A stretch of DNA of 64,000 nt from Phoronis australis (Eukaryota; Phoronida; Phoronidae), in contig NMRA01000375.1 of the NCBI GenBank assembly GCA_002633005.1, positions 39,106 through 103,105 on the forward strand, read 5' to 3'. Position numbers and translations under genes: made by a program. Under the pieces are notes generated by a model, which had not been told where the DNA came from, did no database searches, and saw nothing but the letters and a program-made list of their open reading frames with translations. Each line of letters starts with the position of its first letter. Position 1 is the first letter of the stretch. Positions 53,712-64,000 of this stretch are shown here, piece after piece.

Positions 53712-54110
53712 CAAGATCAACATACTAATGAAAGTATGGATTGGGATTCCATAAATAGTGCTATTGGCAGGTATACTAATACATAAATGAAGTGGTTTGA
53801 TTATGGAATTATACATAACATTCTTCCAACAAATTTTTTTCTCAAAAAATTGGTATTGTAAACTCAAATCTGTGTTCGTTTTGCTGCGAAGTCCCAGAAT
53901 CAAATATACATTTGTTCTGGGAGTGTAGATATGTTAAAATTTTGTGGAACAAATTACCATTTTGGCTCGAGCAGATTTTTCACAACATTAATATTTCCGT
54001 AAAAGAGGTTTTGTTAGGTTTTTGCAATAGAAGTTTGTTTGTATATGATATCATATTTTGCTTGATTATATATAGGGAGAAATTTATGGAATCTGTACCA
54101 GCAACTTCTA
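53712..54110 (+). pseudogene. LINE 3' fragment: RT zinc-binding region
   Basis: MKWFDYGIIHNILPTNFFL, then after a one-base shift at an A run, LCSFCCEVPESNIHLFWEC and RYVKILWNKLPFW. C-x2-C-x7-8-H-x4-C is the RT zinc-binding (zf-RVT) motif found after the RT domain in L1/Tx1-like LINEs. RT itself is absent upstream (5' truncation). The fragment ends where a Gypsy fragment begins. Confidence 0.8.
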
Positions 54111-54117
54111 CCGCTTA

Positions 54118-54750
54118 TGGATGAGCCACCCTACTGAAACCGACGGCGGACCCAAACGCAGAACATGTGGCACGCCATATTCCCGTACCTGTCCCACTTC
54201 ATTTGCAAGATGGTATAAAGGACGGACTGTATCAGGATGTCAGGCTTGGCGTCCTCGAGCCAGTGCCTGTTGGTGTGCCTGTCACCTGGTGTCACATGAC
54301 TCCAGCGACTAACAGTCTCTTTCCGGCCGATCAACGAACACGTAACGCGGGAAACCCCTTACACCCCGTTACCATTTCACCAGGCCAAACCAGTCACGCA
54401 CAATAAACGAAAACCATTTTCGATGCCTGGAATAACTATCATAGCGTACCAATCAGAGAGGAAGGCCGTCACCTCACACAATTTATTACACCTTGGGGTT
54501 GTTACCGCTAGAAAACAACTCCCTGAGGTTACACAGCACCTGCAGATGGTTACACTAGACGCTTTGACGGGATAGTATCCCACATACCCAATTACACCAA
54601 ATGTGTTGATGACGCACTCCTGTGGTCTGATTCTCTCGAAGGAAGTTTGTTGCAAGCACTTCAATGGCTTGACATATGTGGGGACAGTGGAATAGTACAG
54701 GCAAATTCAAGACGAAATCGAGTTTGCTGCAAAGTTTTGTTCTTACCGTG
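54118..54750 (+). pseudogene. Ty3/Gypsy reverse-transcriptase fragment, degenerate
   Basis: PVPLHLQDGIKDGLYQDV and GVLEPVPVGVPVTWCH, then in other frames RETPYTPLPFHQAKPVT, YHSVPIREEGRHLTQFITPW, DGYTRRFDGIVSHIP, KCVDDALLWSDS and QALQWLDICG. These are successive RT blocks of a Gypsy Pol, including VDD at the catalytic position. At least two frameshifts and several stops make it non-functional. Integrase, protease and LTRs are not seen here. Confidence 0.8.
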
Positions 54751-56529
54751 ATTGCTTGTATCCAGGCCCAATGCGCCTATATTAGAACCTATCCCCAGAT
54801 TTGTAATTAGGCAAAAGTGCTTATATGTCAACAAACTTAGTAAAATCGTGCTTGAAATTGATGTTCTGGCGCACCCCATCGTGTACAAGAAATACATACT
54901 GCTATTTAGCTCGCTAAATGCAATGAAGATTCTTGAAAGATATAGGCTCGCTCAGTTCATGTACGCCTAGAACCCCTGTAAGCCTCTGTATTCGTGTGCA
55001 TTTAGATAAGCATAGGCTTCTGATAACATCTACCGGTATTAGGAATTTCCAAAAAATCCATTCCATGAACAGCATCCCTGAAGGAAAAGTCATTCACAAG
55101 AAGAAATTTACATTGAACCGAGTTTTAGAAAGCTTTTAGTGTATTTTAAAAAAATCTACTCATGAAGTGAAATTTTCAACTCAATTATGCATTTTTGCCC
55201 AATAATTTAATCCTTTAGACCTTGCGTTTGCGACGATGAAGTTGTTATGTTGGGTTGAAAAAATGTCGTTGCTCATGGAAATTGTTGTTTTTGCGTGTTG
55301 ATGAAGTGACACTACTGGTTTTTACCTTGAATACATAATATTCTGGTGTCATAGACTAGGCATGCAGTTATGCCTAGCATCCAAAGAATAACTTGTTTTT
55401 GAAAAAAACGCCCTTATTGCCGTCAGCATTTTCTCAGAAACAGCACTCGCTCTTTCGGATCTTTCTGAAATCAATGCAGGTGTTGATTCAAATTAGAATA
55501 AAAAAACTAAATAAGCAAACAGACAAAAAAGATCAGCTCACATTTTTAGAAGGTGAAATATCAAATAAACTCAACCCAGTTCACCAAAATGTTTTAAGCC
55601 AATTTTAGAAATGACTTTCGGATATTGGCGGAGTGCGCTTTCCCATAGTGCATGGTATTAAAATTGCATTTACTTGCCTTGTTAATGAAATTATATCACC
55701 TTGACATACATTTTCGCGTTAGTAAGTCTGCAAGTTATAGTCAAAACCCATAACCAGATTTTAACATACCTTTTCTTTTGGTCATTCCAAATATCACCCC
55801 CACACGCAGCACCTTACAGGCGTGTTGCTGAGAAATCTCCTCCGAAAACCAAAAAAAATTACCAGCAACCCTTGCACATAAAGAGGTCTATGTAAGCCTA
55901 AGTCATTAGCAACAATCACTATTTCTCGGTCCAAATAGATGGCCAGAATTATAACATAATTGTGTTGCGCCGACATCATGAACATCACTTGTAATCACAA
56001 TTTTGCAGACATGGCTCGCGTAGGCTATAGACGCATGTTCCTTATTCCTGCTCCGGGGCAGGTGCATGGACCTAAAAAGGTATTGTACCGTTATTTTTGC
56101 CAATTATTAAAAATAAATGGTGTAAGAAATTGTTAGCATCAGTGGCGTCAATCTCAAATGATGAAAGCAGGAATAAACTAACAAATCTTACTCCCTACAC
56201 GTATGTCACAGACTGTATAATGCGATGTTTAGTGGGTGGTCTTCCGCCACAGTTGCCTTGTATTCTCTAAAGGCGCAGGTCACGCTTGAATTTTTTCCAC
56301 GCTGCTGAAGGCTGTTGGAGAATATAGAGCATTATTTTGTTTCATACTTGAAGAATTTTGTGGACAAGTTGTTCATAATAATTATTAATACAGCAAATGC
56401 CGGTTTGATATTCTTTGAAGCTGACTTTCAGCTCACTGTGCCTCAGTATTTATAGTCTCTTACAATGCTCTGGAACTTTTCTCCAATTCAAGCACATTTT
56501 AGAACTTTTCGGAATCTACTCAATCATTC
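54751..56529. other. Intergenic, no gene recognised
   Basis: Short AT-rich frames only. GCATGCAGTTATGCCTAGCATCC near 55360 and heat-shock-like GAACTTTTC/TTCTAGAA blocks near 56470-56560 were noted but carry no firm meaning. Confidence 0.4.
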
Positions 56530-56835
56530 TAGAAACATATACTGGTTCTAGAATGTTCCTGACTGTATTCATCAAACAGTGATAGACTCAGTGGTAATTC
56601 CGTACACCTGTTACTAATTTTAGAGATAGTCATATCAGCTTCATTACCGTGACGTGCCAGAGTTTTAGTCGCTTTGGACCAAACTAATCTTGGTGTAAAA
56701 AATATTCCAAGATATTTATATTGGGAGACGACCTCCACTAATTGATTTCCATGATCCCGTTTCTCATACCCTCTGAGTGGCCCTCCCTTACTAAAAAACA
56801 GTGATCTTTGTTTTCTGATTTACACTCATGGCCCA
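56530..56835 (-). pseudogene. LINE RT C-terminal fragment (inverted part)
   Basis: On the minus strand, KITVF then FSKGGPLRGYEKRDHGNQL and VEVVSQYKYLGIFFTPRLVW and SKATKTLARHGNEA. These are the KYLGI-x-(F/L)-(T/D) block and the following region just after the catalytic domain of LINE RTs. It belongs next to the piece at 56985-57206 but is in the opposite orientation. Confidence 0.75.
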
Positions 56836-56984
56836 AGACGAAGAACAGTCAAAAAGTCGGTTAACCCTTCTCGAGTCCCCACACGTTGTCATAATTTGCC
56901 GCACATAGATTTCAATACTTAAATACGTTACCATGGACACCAAGTTTTTTGTAACCTGTACCATAGTAGCATGTGAGGAACTCT

Positions 56985-57206
56985 GTCAAACGCCTTCGGA
57001 TAGTCGATTCGTGATCAGACACATCAAAAATATAAATGTAACAAAATTTATGGATCGCCAGTAAGCTACTAATTGACAGAATACGCTGATGACAATTTCT
57101 TCATCTTAGATGATCCGGGTAATGTATTTATACAGTTCACTTTGTATGTTCTAAACATTTATTTGCCAATATCTCTGGCCTCAGAGTCAATGTTGAAATG
57201 ACAAAG
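56985..57206 (+). pseudogene. LINE RT catalytic-block fragment
   Basis: LTEYADDNFFILDDPGNVFI with QFTLYVLN retains the catalytic YADD, and the frame breaks soon after. It matches 46182-46378 over its length, from GTCAAACGCCTTCGGA onward. Confidence 0.75.
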
Positions 57207-57445
57207 CCATTTGTTTCATAGTAAGGTTAATAGTGCTGAAAAATGAGCTTACATGATATGGCGGATCAGATTGCTTCGGCGTTTTTACTCATGAGGATTC
57301 CCGATTACTCGTGACGAATACAAACTCACCGTGCGCCATGTCTCTAATATTTCTTTTCGCGTTATAAAAATCTGTCTACGTTTCATTACCGCAGACAGAC
57401 ATGTTTGAGTGTAAAATTGCTTCAAAAATTGAGAACAACATACTT

Positions 57446-57940
57446 ACCAAATTGTCGCAATTAAGTTCGTGTCAGTCTGTAGAAACAATGTGTTCGTCTT
57501 TTTTATAATGTATCAAACAGCGTATATCCCGTATTGGAAACAAACTTAATCGATTCGAACCTTCTCATAAACCTGACAAATTATTCATTCACTGACGGAT
57601 AATTGAAATAGGTATGCACTATGAAAACGACTTAATTACCGACTTGTCGCAATTCAGTTTTTGCCATTCTGTAGAAACAAGGTGTTCGTCATTTGTAGAC
57701 TCTATCAAACAGCGGATTACCCGCATCTTTGGAGCTCATCTTAATCGATTCGAACCTACTCGTAAACCTGACAAATTATTCTGTCACTGGCGGATAATCA
57801 AAATATGCATGCATTACGAAAACCGACTTGTCACATTTAACTTTTTGATAGTCTTTATGAACAGGGTAATTATCATTAAATATGTTATCAACCAAGCAGC
57901 GATTATCCCGTATTGAAATTTGATTTAATCAATTCGAACT
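57446..57940 (+). repeat. Tandem repeat of about 190 bp, nearly three copies
   Basis: Units start near 57446, 57650 and 57826. Shared blocks are TTGTCGCAATT(A/C)AGTT, TCTGTAGAAACAA-GTGTTCG, ATCAAACAGCG, AATCGATTCGAACCT and AAACCTGACAAATTATTC. The third copy is shortened and more diverged. The 100-codon frame over it is an artefact of the repeat. Confidence 0.85.
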
Positions 57941-60127
57941 TCAAATGGCGCTCTTGGGTGTATGTAGGGGTGGTTGTTCTCCGCGTTGTTATAACTCTCA
58001 CTGCTTATATGTAAATGTATGGGTCACGTGGGCTTTGTTTATTCTAGCTATTTTCAGGTAAATTACCATTGTGTTTCTCGTGATTGTGGCCCGCTGTGCG
58101 TTTGGAGTTCTTGTTGAGTGAGGTAAAGTAGTGGTGTCGAGGACTCCGGTGTTTTTTTTTTCGTTTAATTTCTATCCCAAATTCAGGATCAGTGGAATTC
58201 ACCGTTTCATTTAGTATCAAAGCTAATTTTATTGTCAAACGGTTTCCCAATAAAAGAGTAGAATTTTGACGGTCTTATGGTCTTGCGGCGATGCACCCTT
58301 CGATGATCCTTTAAAAACATGACAACCATGCAAAATACCAACCTGAGCAGTACATGAATAACAAAATGATAACTTCTATAGGTTACACATTTAAAATGCC
58401 AAAGCGTGAGTGCATCTCAACTTGAAACTTCATTTTTCAAACAGATTAATTATGTTTAGTTCCCATATTAACTTATCAACAGTGATGCTATATGTTTGGT
58501 AACAGCCGATATTTAAGGGGAAAATACATATTTTGGGAAGCACTTATAAGGGTCTTCGCCTTGTAAACTGATGGGTTCTGTTATTAATAAAATAGGTGTG
58601 GAAGGGCAGAGTGGCCTGTACAAAATTTCGAAAAGGATTGAGTAATAAATGAAAACTAGCACCTTCGTCAAACTTCTCCAGCCCCGTATTAGCCCAACCG
58701 AAACTACAAAGCAAAAGTGTCAAGAGATGTGACCTGCCTAACCTTTAAATACATGTAAGATACGCCCTTTGTCTTTGAGAAGGTCACATTCATACGTTAT
58801 TGTTCTTTAATAATGATGTGGCTACTCGCAGGATCCTGCATTTTGAGAACTACTGAGATTTCTTCATTGATTAATCGACGTCAAGCTGGTTGCATCCCTC
58901 ACGTGATTTTGGGTGATCTCGTTTTTCTCACAAGAAACTTGGTCTAATGAACGCTGCCCAAGTGTGCTTGCACTCAACCTTAGGCTGTTGCCGCTCTTCT
59001 ACTGGTCTGTGTTCTTGTGGTCTTGCTAGCTGACTAGAGTACAATCACTGGCGAAAAGGGGCTTTTCTTATTGTAGTGAAAATGCCCGGATAATTTTACA
59101 ATTCAAGTCTTCAGTTTCAAAATTGTCAGCAAGTAGTATTGAACCCACGACCACAAGAAAGGTCCCTGCAATCAGAACAACATTACACTCACTTTCAGTC
59201 ACAACCTTGACACTGCAGATTTTACTCTACTCGACGACTCGAGCACCTGAGTGTGTAATTTACAACGATTGCTATCAAATTCGGTACCTAATTTCCCAAG
59301 TATTGGTTTCATCTAGTTCTAAGCGCAATCGTCAGATTGCTCAGCCCATCTTGGGAGCATTCTCATCACTAAAAATCGTCAAGAAACGAATAAATTTCCT
59401 CACTAATGCGAAGTTCTCTTCTTCGAAGCCGGACCAACCCTCCAAGAGAGGACCCGTCTGAAAAGAGACTTCTCAATATGAAAAGCTATATCAATGATTA
59501 ACAATGAACAAAATACCAGTTGCATGTATCACGGAGTAACCGTCCAAGACGTGACCTTCCTTAAGATAAAATGTACGATTTCACAAAAATAGAGAAAGAT
59601 TAAATCTATTTCAACTTTGCCCCTCCTCCTCTGTGAGCGGGAAGGGTGTAAATAAAAAACAGAAGATGACTATGGATCAACAGGTGTCCTTCTAGTACTG
59701 GAACCCTACCTATGAAAGGATACATGGTTTCAAAAACAAGAAGTGAGCAGCAGTTGATGCTATCATCGAGGTCGCTCAGATTCTCAATCTATACCTAGCG
59801 AAATACAACAAAAAACGAAAAGCAGTAAGAGACAGATGAATCCATTATCCCTTGCCAGAGAGGGGTCCCAGGAGAAACACAGCTTTATATTCCCTAAAAT
59901 CAGTTTTATAAAATTTAAAAATATGAATCAATTCCCTCTGGATGATATGTGCTTAATATTTTTCGGACTTTTTATGTATGCACGCGTACGAGTGGTTGTC
60001 AAGCCTGTTTAGACGATCTATACTGCAAAGCCTAGAGGCCCCCTAACAAAAATGGCTTAACAATGGTAGTTGAGAACTGTTTTCTTAATACTCTTTTATG
60101 TGTCCTTCCTTTCTTGCCTGCCCCCAG
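57941..60127. other. Intergenic; tRNA-like trace, no gene recognised
   Basis: Mostly unannotatable AT-rich sequence. At 59115-59185 the minus strand reads GTTCTGATTGCAGGGACC then CGTGGGTTCAATAC, a B-box-like remnant. The 112-codon frame over it has no domain. Confidence 0.45.
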
Positions 60128-60229
60128 GCCTACGCCTATGCGGGTCGCCGCGCTTTCACCCTGGTGCTTGCAAATTATTTGGAGCACGTGCTCCTCCCCA
60201 CCCCGTACTCTACCTTCATGCTGCCCTAA
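60128..60229 (+). CDS. Possible terminal exon of an unknown gene
   Basis: A strong pyrimidine tract ending in CCCCCAG is followed by a GC-rich, phase-0 frame of 33 codons, AYAYAGRRAFTLVLANYLEH to a Pro-rich end and TAA at 60227-60229. The GC content is far above its surroundings. No upstream exon was identified and no family is recognised. Two other frames are also open here, so the assignment is tentative. Confidence 0.25.
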   Translation, partial: AYAYAGRRAFTLVLANYLEHVLLPTPYSTFMLP

Positions 60230-60349
60230 AACGTCATATATATACACAAATGATTGCGGAACAGTGGTCATCCAACGCGGCACCGCTAGGAGACGTAAAC
60301 GAACGATCTGTAGAAATAGTTTCTTTTTTGTAGTATTTCAATCAGCCAA

Positions 60350-61049
60350 GGGCCCGTTTCATAAAACCTTTTCTGTTTTAACTTAGACCGAAATCGGACT
60401 AACTTAAAAAACTAAAATGAAAATGTCTTATCCCAGTTTCATGGGCTAAGATCGCAACTTTCTAAGCTAAGACCGAAAGTTAGCCTGCTACGGAACAGGC
60501 TTAGGACAATTCTCATGGTAAACTGTTGAAGGACAAACTTCGTTGATATTTTTTACAATCTAGGGTCCCTAAACATAGTCAAATTGAAGATCGTCTGCTT
60601 TCGATTCTAGACTGGCAAAGGCCGTAGAGAAAACAAAGATACTATAAAATGTTTGGAGAAAATGCTGTGCGACGTACCCGCACATTTGAAAAGGTATTTT
60701 CCAGCCATACCAGAGTCAAGCAAACTGTCTCTTAATTGTATGTAAACAAGTCCCCAGTAAAAGTTTCAAGTCCAAGAATATTCTTGAAACCGTATTTCAC
60801 ACACCGCCTCCCTCAGTTTTGTGAATCTGCAACAGGTAGCGAAGGCGTAGTTTGTATGCTCACCTCTGTCAAAAGCCGACTTAATTTCTATTTAAGTTAG
60901 ATCGAATACCAAAATCCGACTTGGAGTTCACGAAACGGTGTTTTCTGAATGTTCAGTTTCGGTTTTAAATTAGTCTGAATTTCGGTCTTAAAAATTTTTT
61001 GGTCTTTTAAATCTTCTCAAGCCTTAGTCAGTTTTCATGAAACGGGCCC
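60350..61049. mobile_element. GGGCCCGTTTCAT miniature element, copy 1 (700 bp)
   Basis: The left end GGGCCCGTTTCATAAAACC and right end CAGTTTTCATGAAACGGGCC are terminal inverted repeats. The inverted match continues (TTTCTGTTTTAACTTAGACC against GGTCTTTTAAATCTTCTCAA-type sequence). The interior TTCGTTGATATTTTTTACAA and CGTCTGCTTTCGATTC match copy 2. No coding capacity. Confidence 0.85.
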
Positions 61050-61639
61050 CAGAAGTTCAATTTACAAAAAATGTACTTGAACAAGTAGCACCTATTTAAA
61101 ATCAATCCCAGTTTATCGAGCGGACGATCGCCTGCCTCGCACTTTCTGGGTTCTGGATTGGTAGACTCGTAGACCTATCTCGCAAATTTACGCATCGATT
61201 CTCACCATCTGTAAAAATGTCAATATTTGATCAGCGCACTTGTACCAAATAAAGTTATCCAGCAGATAAGGACGTGCGAGAAATGGTAAGGACGGGGGTT
61301 GTGAGTGCCTGGTTGTGAGAGGAAGGACAGACCGTTCATTCATTTTGTGGCCTCAAATCTTGTTACTAAATGTCATTGCCGTGTCGGATCTCAAACGCTA
61401 AAAAGATGTTCACTTTTATTTGCCGAAAAAGTTTCAAAGATGCACACCCGATCAAAAAGAAGAACTTTAAATTTCTGGTTAAAAATAAATTCAGTTCCAG
61501 TAAATATATGACTCCACCCTCATTACACACAGTCGCTAGGTATTAGTAACGGTGTCAACTTGAAAAGTTGATACTCCATCGTCTTCACGTTTTAATGGTG
61601 TGCTTGTAATCAAACAATCGTTCTACTTTCACAACACTA

Positions 61640-62226
61640 GGGCCTATTTCATGAAACGTTTTCTGTCTTAACTTAGTCCCAAGTTAGGCTAACTTAAGAC
61701 CAAAATTTCTTAGGCCCGTTTCATGAAATTTCTTAAGGCCAGAATTAACACAAAAAGATTGGAGTTTTGGTTTAAAATGAGAAAAGTTTAGGACAATAAA
61801 TTTCGTTGATATTTTTCGCAAACTAATGTCCCTAAACAGTGTCAAACTGAAAATCGTCTGCTTTCGATTCGAGGTTTAGCAAAGACCGTAGAGACAATGC
61901 ATTGCGACATGTGAAATGATATTTTCCAGTCATTCCAGCGTCTTCTCAATCAAACGAGGTCCCAATTGCATCCAAAATGTAAATAAATCGCCATTTAGAG
62001 TTTATTCTTGAGAACGTACTGCACGCATCGTTAGTTTTGTGAATAAACAACAGGTGGCGGAAGCGTTGTTTGTATGTTTACCTCTGTCAAAAACCGACTT
62101 AATTCCAAACTCCAACTTTGTGTTCATGAAGCGGTCTAAATTTTCACCTTCGGTCCCGAATTTTGGTCTTAACATAGACAAATTGTGATCTTACGTCTTA
62201 AGTCACTTTTCAAGAAACGGGTCTTA
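61640..62226. mobile_element. GGGCCCGTTTCAT miniature element, copy 2
   Basis: Same family as 60350-61049: GGGCCTATTTCATGAAACG at the left, TCACTTTTCAAGAAACGGGTC at the right in shorter form, and the same interior blocks. A further partial end (GGCCCGTTTCATGAAATTTC at 61713) suggests an internal rearrangement or a nested tip. Confidence 0.8.
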
Positions 62227-62362
62227 CATTTTAAGATGAAGCCCGATCCAAGAAAACGATCTTGAATTCGACTAACTTGCCGAATGTGGAAGTTTCAAAG
62301 TCGAGACAAATCTAAGACTCAAGTAAAAATGAACTTAAGTCAGTTTCTTGGAACAGGCCCCT
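62227..62362 (+). mobile_element. Miniature element ending TTGGAACAGGCCC
   Basis: AAGTTTCAAAGTCGAGAC and AAATGAACTTAAGTCAGTTT then CTTGGAACAGGCCC. Related to 5971-6122 and lying between two other elements. Confidence 0.5.
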
Positions 62363-62365
62363 GTG

Positions 62366-62544
62366 CCCGGTTGCATGAAACAGTCACAAAACGTTCTCTG
62401 GTTAAATCTACTGTGTACTTGAGGGCTTGTGAAAACACTGATTGTCCTTTCTTATGCTGTTGGAGTATCATTACTAAGCAAATTTTGATGAGTTGAAATC
62501 CCATTATCATTGAAAATAAATAGGGACTTTTTCATGCAACGCCT
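62366..62544 (+). mobile_element. CCGGTTGCATGAA miniature element, copy 2
   Basis: CCCGGTTGCATGAAACAGTC at the left, GGGACTTTTTCATGCAACGC at the right. The interior shares CCTTTCTTATG, TTACTAAG and AAAATAAATAGGGA with 5788-5970. Another right-hand end of this family (GGGACTTAGTTGAGTCCC, then CTGTTTCACACAACCGG) lies at about 62711-62755. Confidence 0.75.
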
Positions 62545-62900
62545 CTAACTTAAGGACTAAGGCCCCTAATTATTTTGATTGGTTAAGGGCTCAATTTTTA
62601 GTTATATTATTAGAAAATGTCATTAGTCAAAGAAAAGCCCATAATAAAGAAAAAACATAGAAAACGATTCATCTGTGAGAAAAGAACGAACCAAATACGC
62701 AAAATATTTTGGGACTTAGTTGAGTCCCTATTTGCGACTGTTTCACACAACCGGCAACTGATTTCTAGACTAAAACAAGGTGGTGACGTACACTCACTTA
62801 CTCAAGTACACGGACTGGATCGTCAGTCAGACGCCAACGTTAGTTGCACGTGGCACGCGACAGGATACTCATGCAGAGAATAGATGCAAGTTTTCCAACA
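62545..62900. other. Upstream region of the receptor gene, with element remnant
   Basis: Contains the partial CCGGTTG-type element end at about 62711-62755. No promoter motif was recognised. Confidence 0.4.
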
Positions 62901-63103
62901 ATGACGTTACTCAGCGTGTTCTTAGTGTTGTTCATAAGTTGTGTTCAAAGTACAAAAGTGAAAGATATAAAGATCGGCCTTGTTGGAACAAAAGATCAGT
63001 TGCTGGGAAAAATGGCTTACTTGACATCCGCCAGCGCAACATCACTAGCTCTGGAGAAGGCGACAGACGATGGAATTATAAGACAAGCGCACTACAATAT
63101 TAG
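62901..63103 (+). CDS. First coding exon of a probable receptor with ANF-receptor-like ectodomain (partial)
   Basis: The ATG at 62901 opens MTLLSVFLVLFISCVQS, a signal peptide. It is followed by KVKDIKIGLVGTKDQLLG, then AYLTSASATSLALEKATD and DGIIRQAHYNI. A short strand-like KIGLVG, then an amphipathic ATSLALEKATDDGI helix and a YNI strand, resembles the start of the periplasmic-binding/ANF-receptor ligand-binding fold. That fold is used by natriuretic-peptide receptor guanylate cyclases and class C GPCRs. It would be a membrane receptor ectodomain. The exon probably ends near ATTAG/GTTGAA (about 63103), but that donor is weak and the frame stays open to 63230. An in-frame ATG at 62871 is less likely because it would put 10 residues before the signal core. 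Later exons lie outside or were not found. Confidence 0.5.
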
Positions 63104-63500
63104 GTTGAAGATCATTTATGGACTATGTGCAATTTCTAAACGTGTGACAAAGTCACGCACGAACATTGATACCAGGGATTTCCGGAAGAGCCCCCACCCA
63201 AAGAGTAAAAGTCTACATTGGGTTCTTTAGAGACCGTTTTGCATGTCTGGCAAATATATGAGCAAGATGTGATTATTTTTGAAGTTTTTGGCTCTTAAAG
63301 GCCTATGGTCCGAGTTATAGAAGAAAAAAACCTCTTAACGCCGTTTAAGCCGGTTTTTTGATGTGACATGGAGTTCAAAAAGTTATTAACTTTCAACTTG
63401 TGCAAAAAGTTTGAAAAAAATCGTTGTAAATACTACAAACGAATGAAATGTTTACAAAGAATTTAGTATCCCGACCGCTAAATAGATTAATATAAACATT
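63104..63500. other. Intron or intergenic, nothing further recognised
   Basis: AT-rich with no supported exon. It probably belongs to intron 1 of the receptor gene. Confidence 0.4.
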
Positions 63501-63504
63501 ACAA

Positions 63505-63516
63505 CAACGCATGCGC
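63505..63516. promoter_or_regulatory. NRF1-like motif
   Basis: ACGCATGCGCAG matches the NRF1-type palindrome (GCGCATGCGC), 36 bases before an ATGGCGG start. It suggests a TATA-less promoter but is a single short match. Confidence 0.3.
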
Positions 63517-63551
63517 AGCCACAGATCTAGAGGTCAACAGAATTTATACAA

Positions 63552-63683
63552 ATGGCGGGGAGAGGTGGATCTATGAAGTGTACGTCCGAAGGCGAAACGC
63601 AGTCGTCCTGCTCTACGAGATTCAGAAAAAGACGTGTTAGCCAGTACAAAAAGCGGCATTACCAACAAACCTTGTACCTGTAA
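63552..63683 (+). CDS. Small basic open frame of 43 codons
   Basis: MAGRGGSMKCTSEGETQSSC, then a basic STRFRKRRVSQYKKRHYQQ stretch, and TAA at 63681. It follows an NRF1-like motif and begins in an ATGGCGG context typical of housekeeping starts. It could be the first exon of a gene continuing beyond the window or a chance frame. No family is recognised. Confidence 0.25.
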   Translation: MAGRGGSMKCTSEGETQSSCSTRFRKRRVSQYKKRHYQQTLYL

Positions 63684-64000
63684 TCGACTCGTTCGATAGG
63701 TGAGAAACAATGAGGACAAGACAGAATGTTCGAACTCGTGAAGGTTTTACAATTTTACATTACAACAAATGAACAATACCAGGCTTTGGATGGACAAGTA
63801 TAAGTCAGTAAGTGTGCTGTTTGTGAAATGTTCAATGACTCGTATACACGTTTAGAGCATTCACTGATGGGTGACTGATCTCAGTCAGCATACATCGGAC
63901 CCGAATCATTTTGAAGAGCCTCAATTCGAAATTAAGTACATAAGGGCTTTTAGATCAATTTCAACTAGCAGAACAATGTGGCAGGTGGTGTAAATAATTG

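Noticed and set aside
57614-57916. 100-codon plus-strand frame
   Set aside because: It is contained in a 190-bp tandem repeat and the frame is not preserved between repeat units.

Overview
This is animal nuclear DNA: AT-rich, intron-bearing and packed with transposable-element debris. There are no bacterial operons, plastid genes or long host ORFs. Host genes appear only as short exons with consensus splice sites, so most were assembled by hand from exon to exon. The best-supported gene encodes the N-terminal part of a collagen IX alpha-1-like chain. Together with DIRS/Ngaro-type, Ty3/Gypsy and LINE remnants and many small inverted-repeat elements, this suggests a marine invertebrate, perhaps a deuterostome such as a hemichordate or lancelet. 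The species cannot be fixed from sequence alone. Single Ns and one 15-N run point to a draft assembly.

Layout. Positions 1-12,230 (minus strand): seven exons of a secreted collagen with an N-terminal TSPN/laminin-G-like domain. Its introns hold miniature elements, a 39-bp minisatellite and several dispersed repeats, and the gene runs off the left edge. 12,300-26,100: no confidently supported gene; small inverted-repeat elements, a 31-bp minisatellite and a few weak exon candidates. 26,132-30,255: a 4.1-kb element with nearly identical terminal inverted repeats carrying GATCGAGAACG motifs, enclosing a broken C2H2 zinc-finger sequence, a nested element and an assembly gap. 32,110-32,545: trinucleotide microsatellites. 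34,662-38,120: a transposon with about 300-bp terminal inverted repeats, a THAP-domain first exon directly inside the left repeat, and two further elements inserted in that repeat. 40,541-44,935: a nearly complete DIRS/Ngaro-type tyrosine-recombinase retrotransposon (gag-like, RT/RNase H, recombinase) with structured leader and 3' repeats. 46,180-47,780: LINE and Gypsy integrase fragments. 49,216-50,107 (minus): a two-coding-exon gene for a 62-residue secreted peptide. 53,700-54,750: a LINE 3' fragment abutting a Gypsy RT fragment. 56,530-57,940: a LINE in two opposing pieces and a 190-bp tandem repeat. 60,350-62,760: a cluster of miniature elements. 62,901 onward (plus): the first coding exon of a probable receptor with a periplasmic-binding-like ectodomain.

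The host genes look independent (a matrix collagen, a small secreted peptide, a membrane receptor). The mobile sequences show several rounds of nested insertion.
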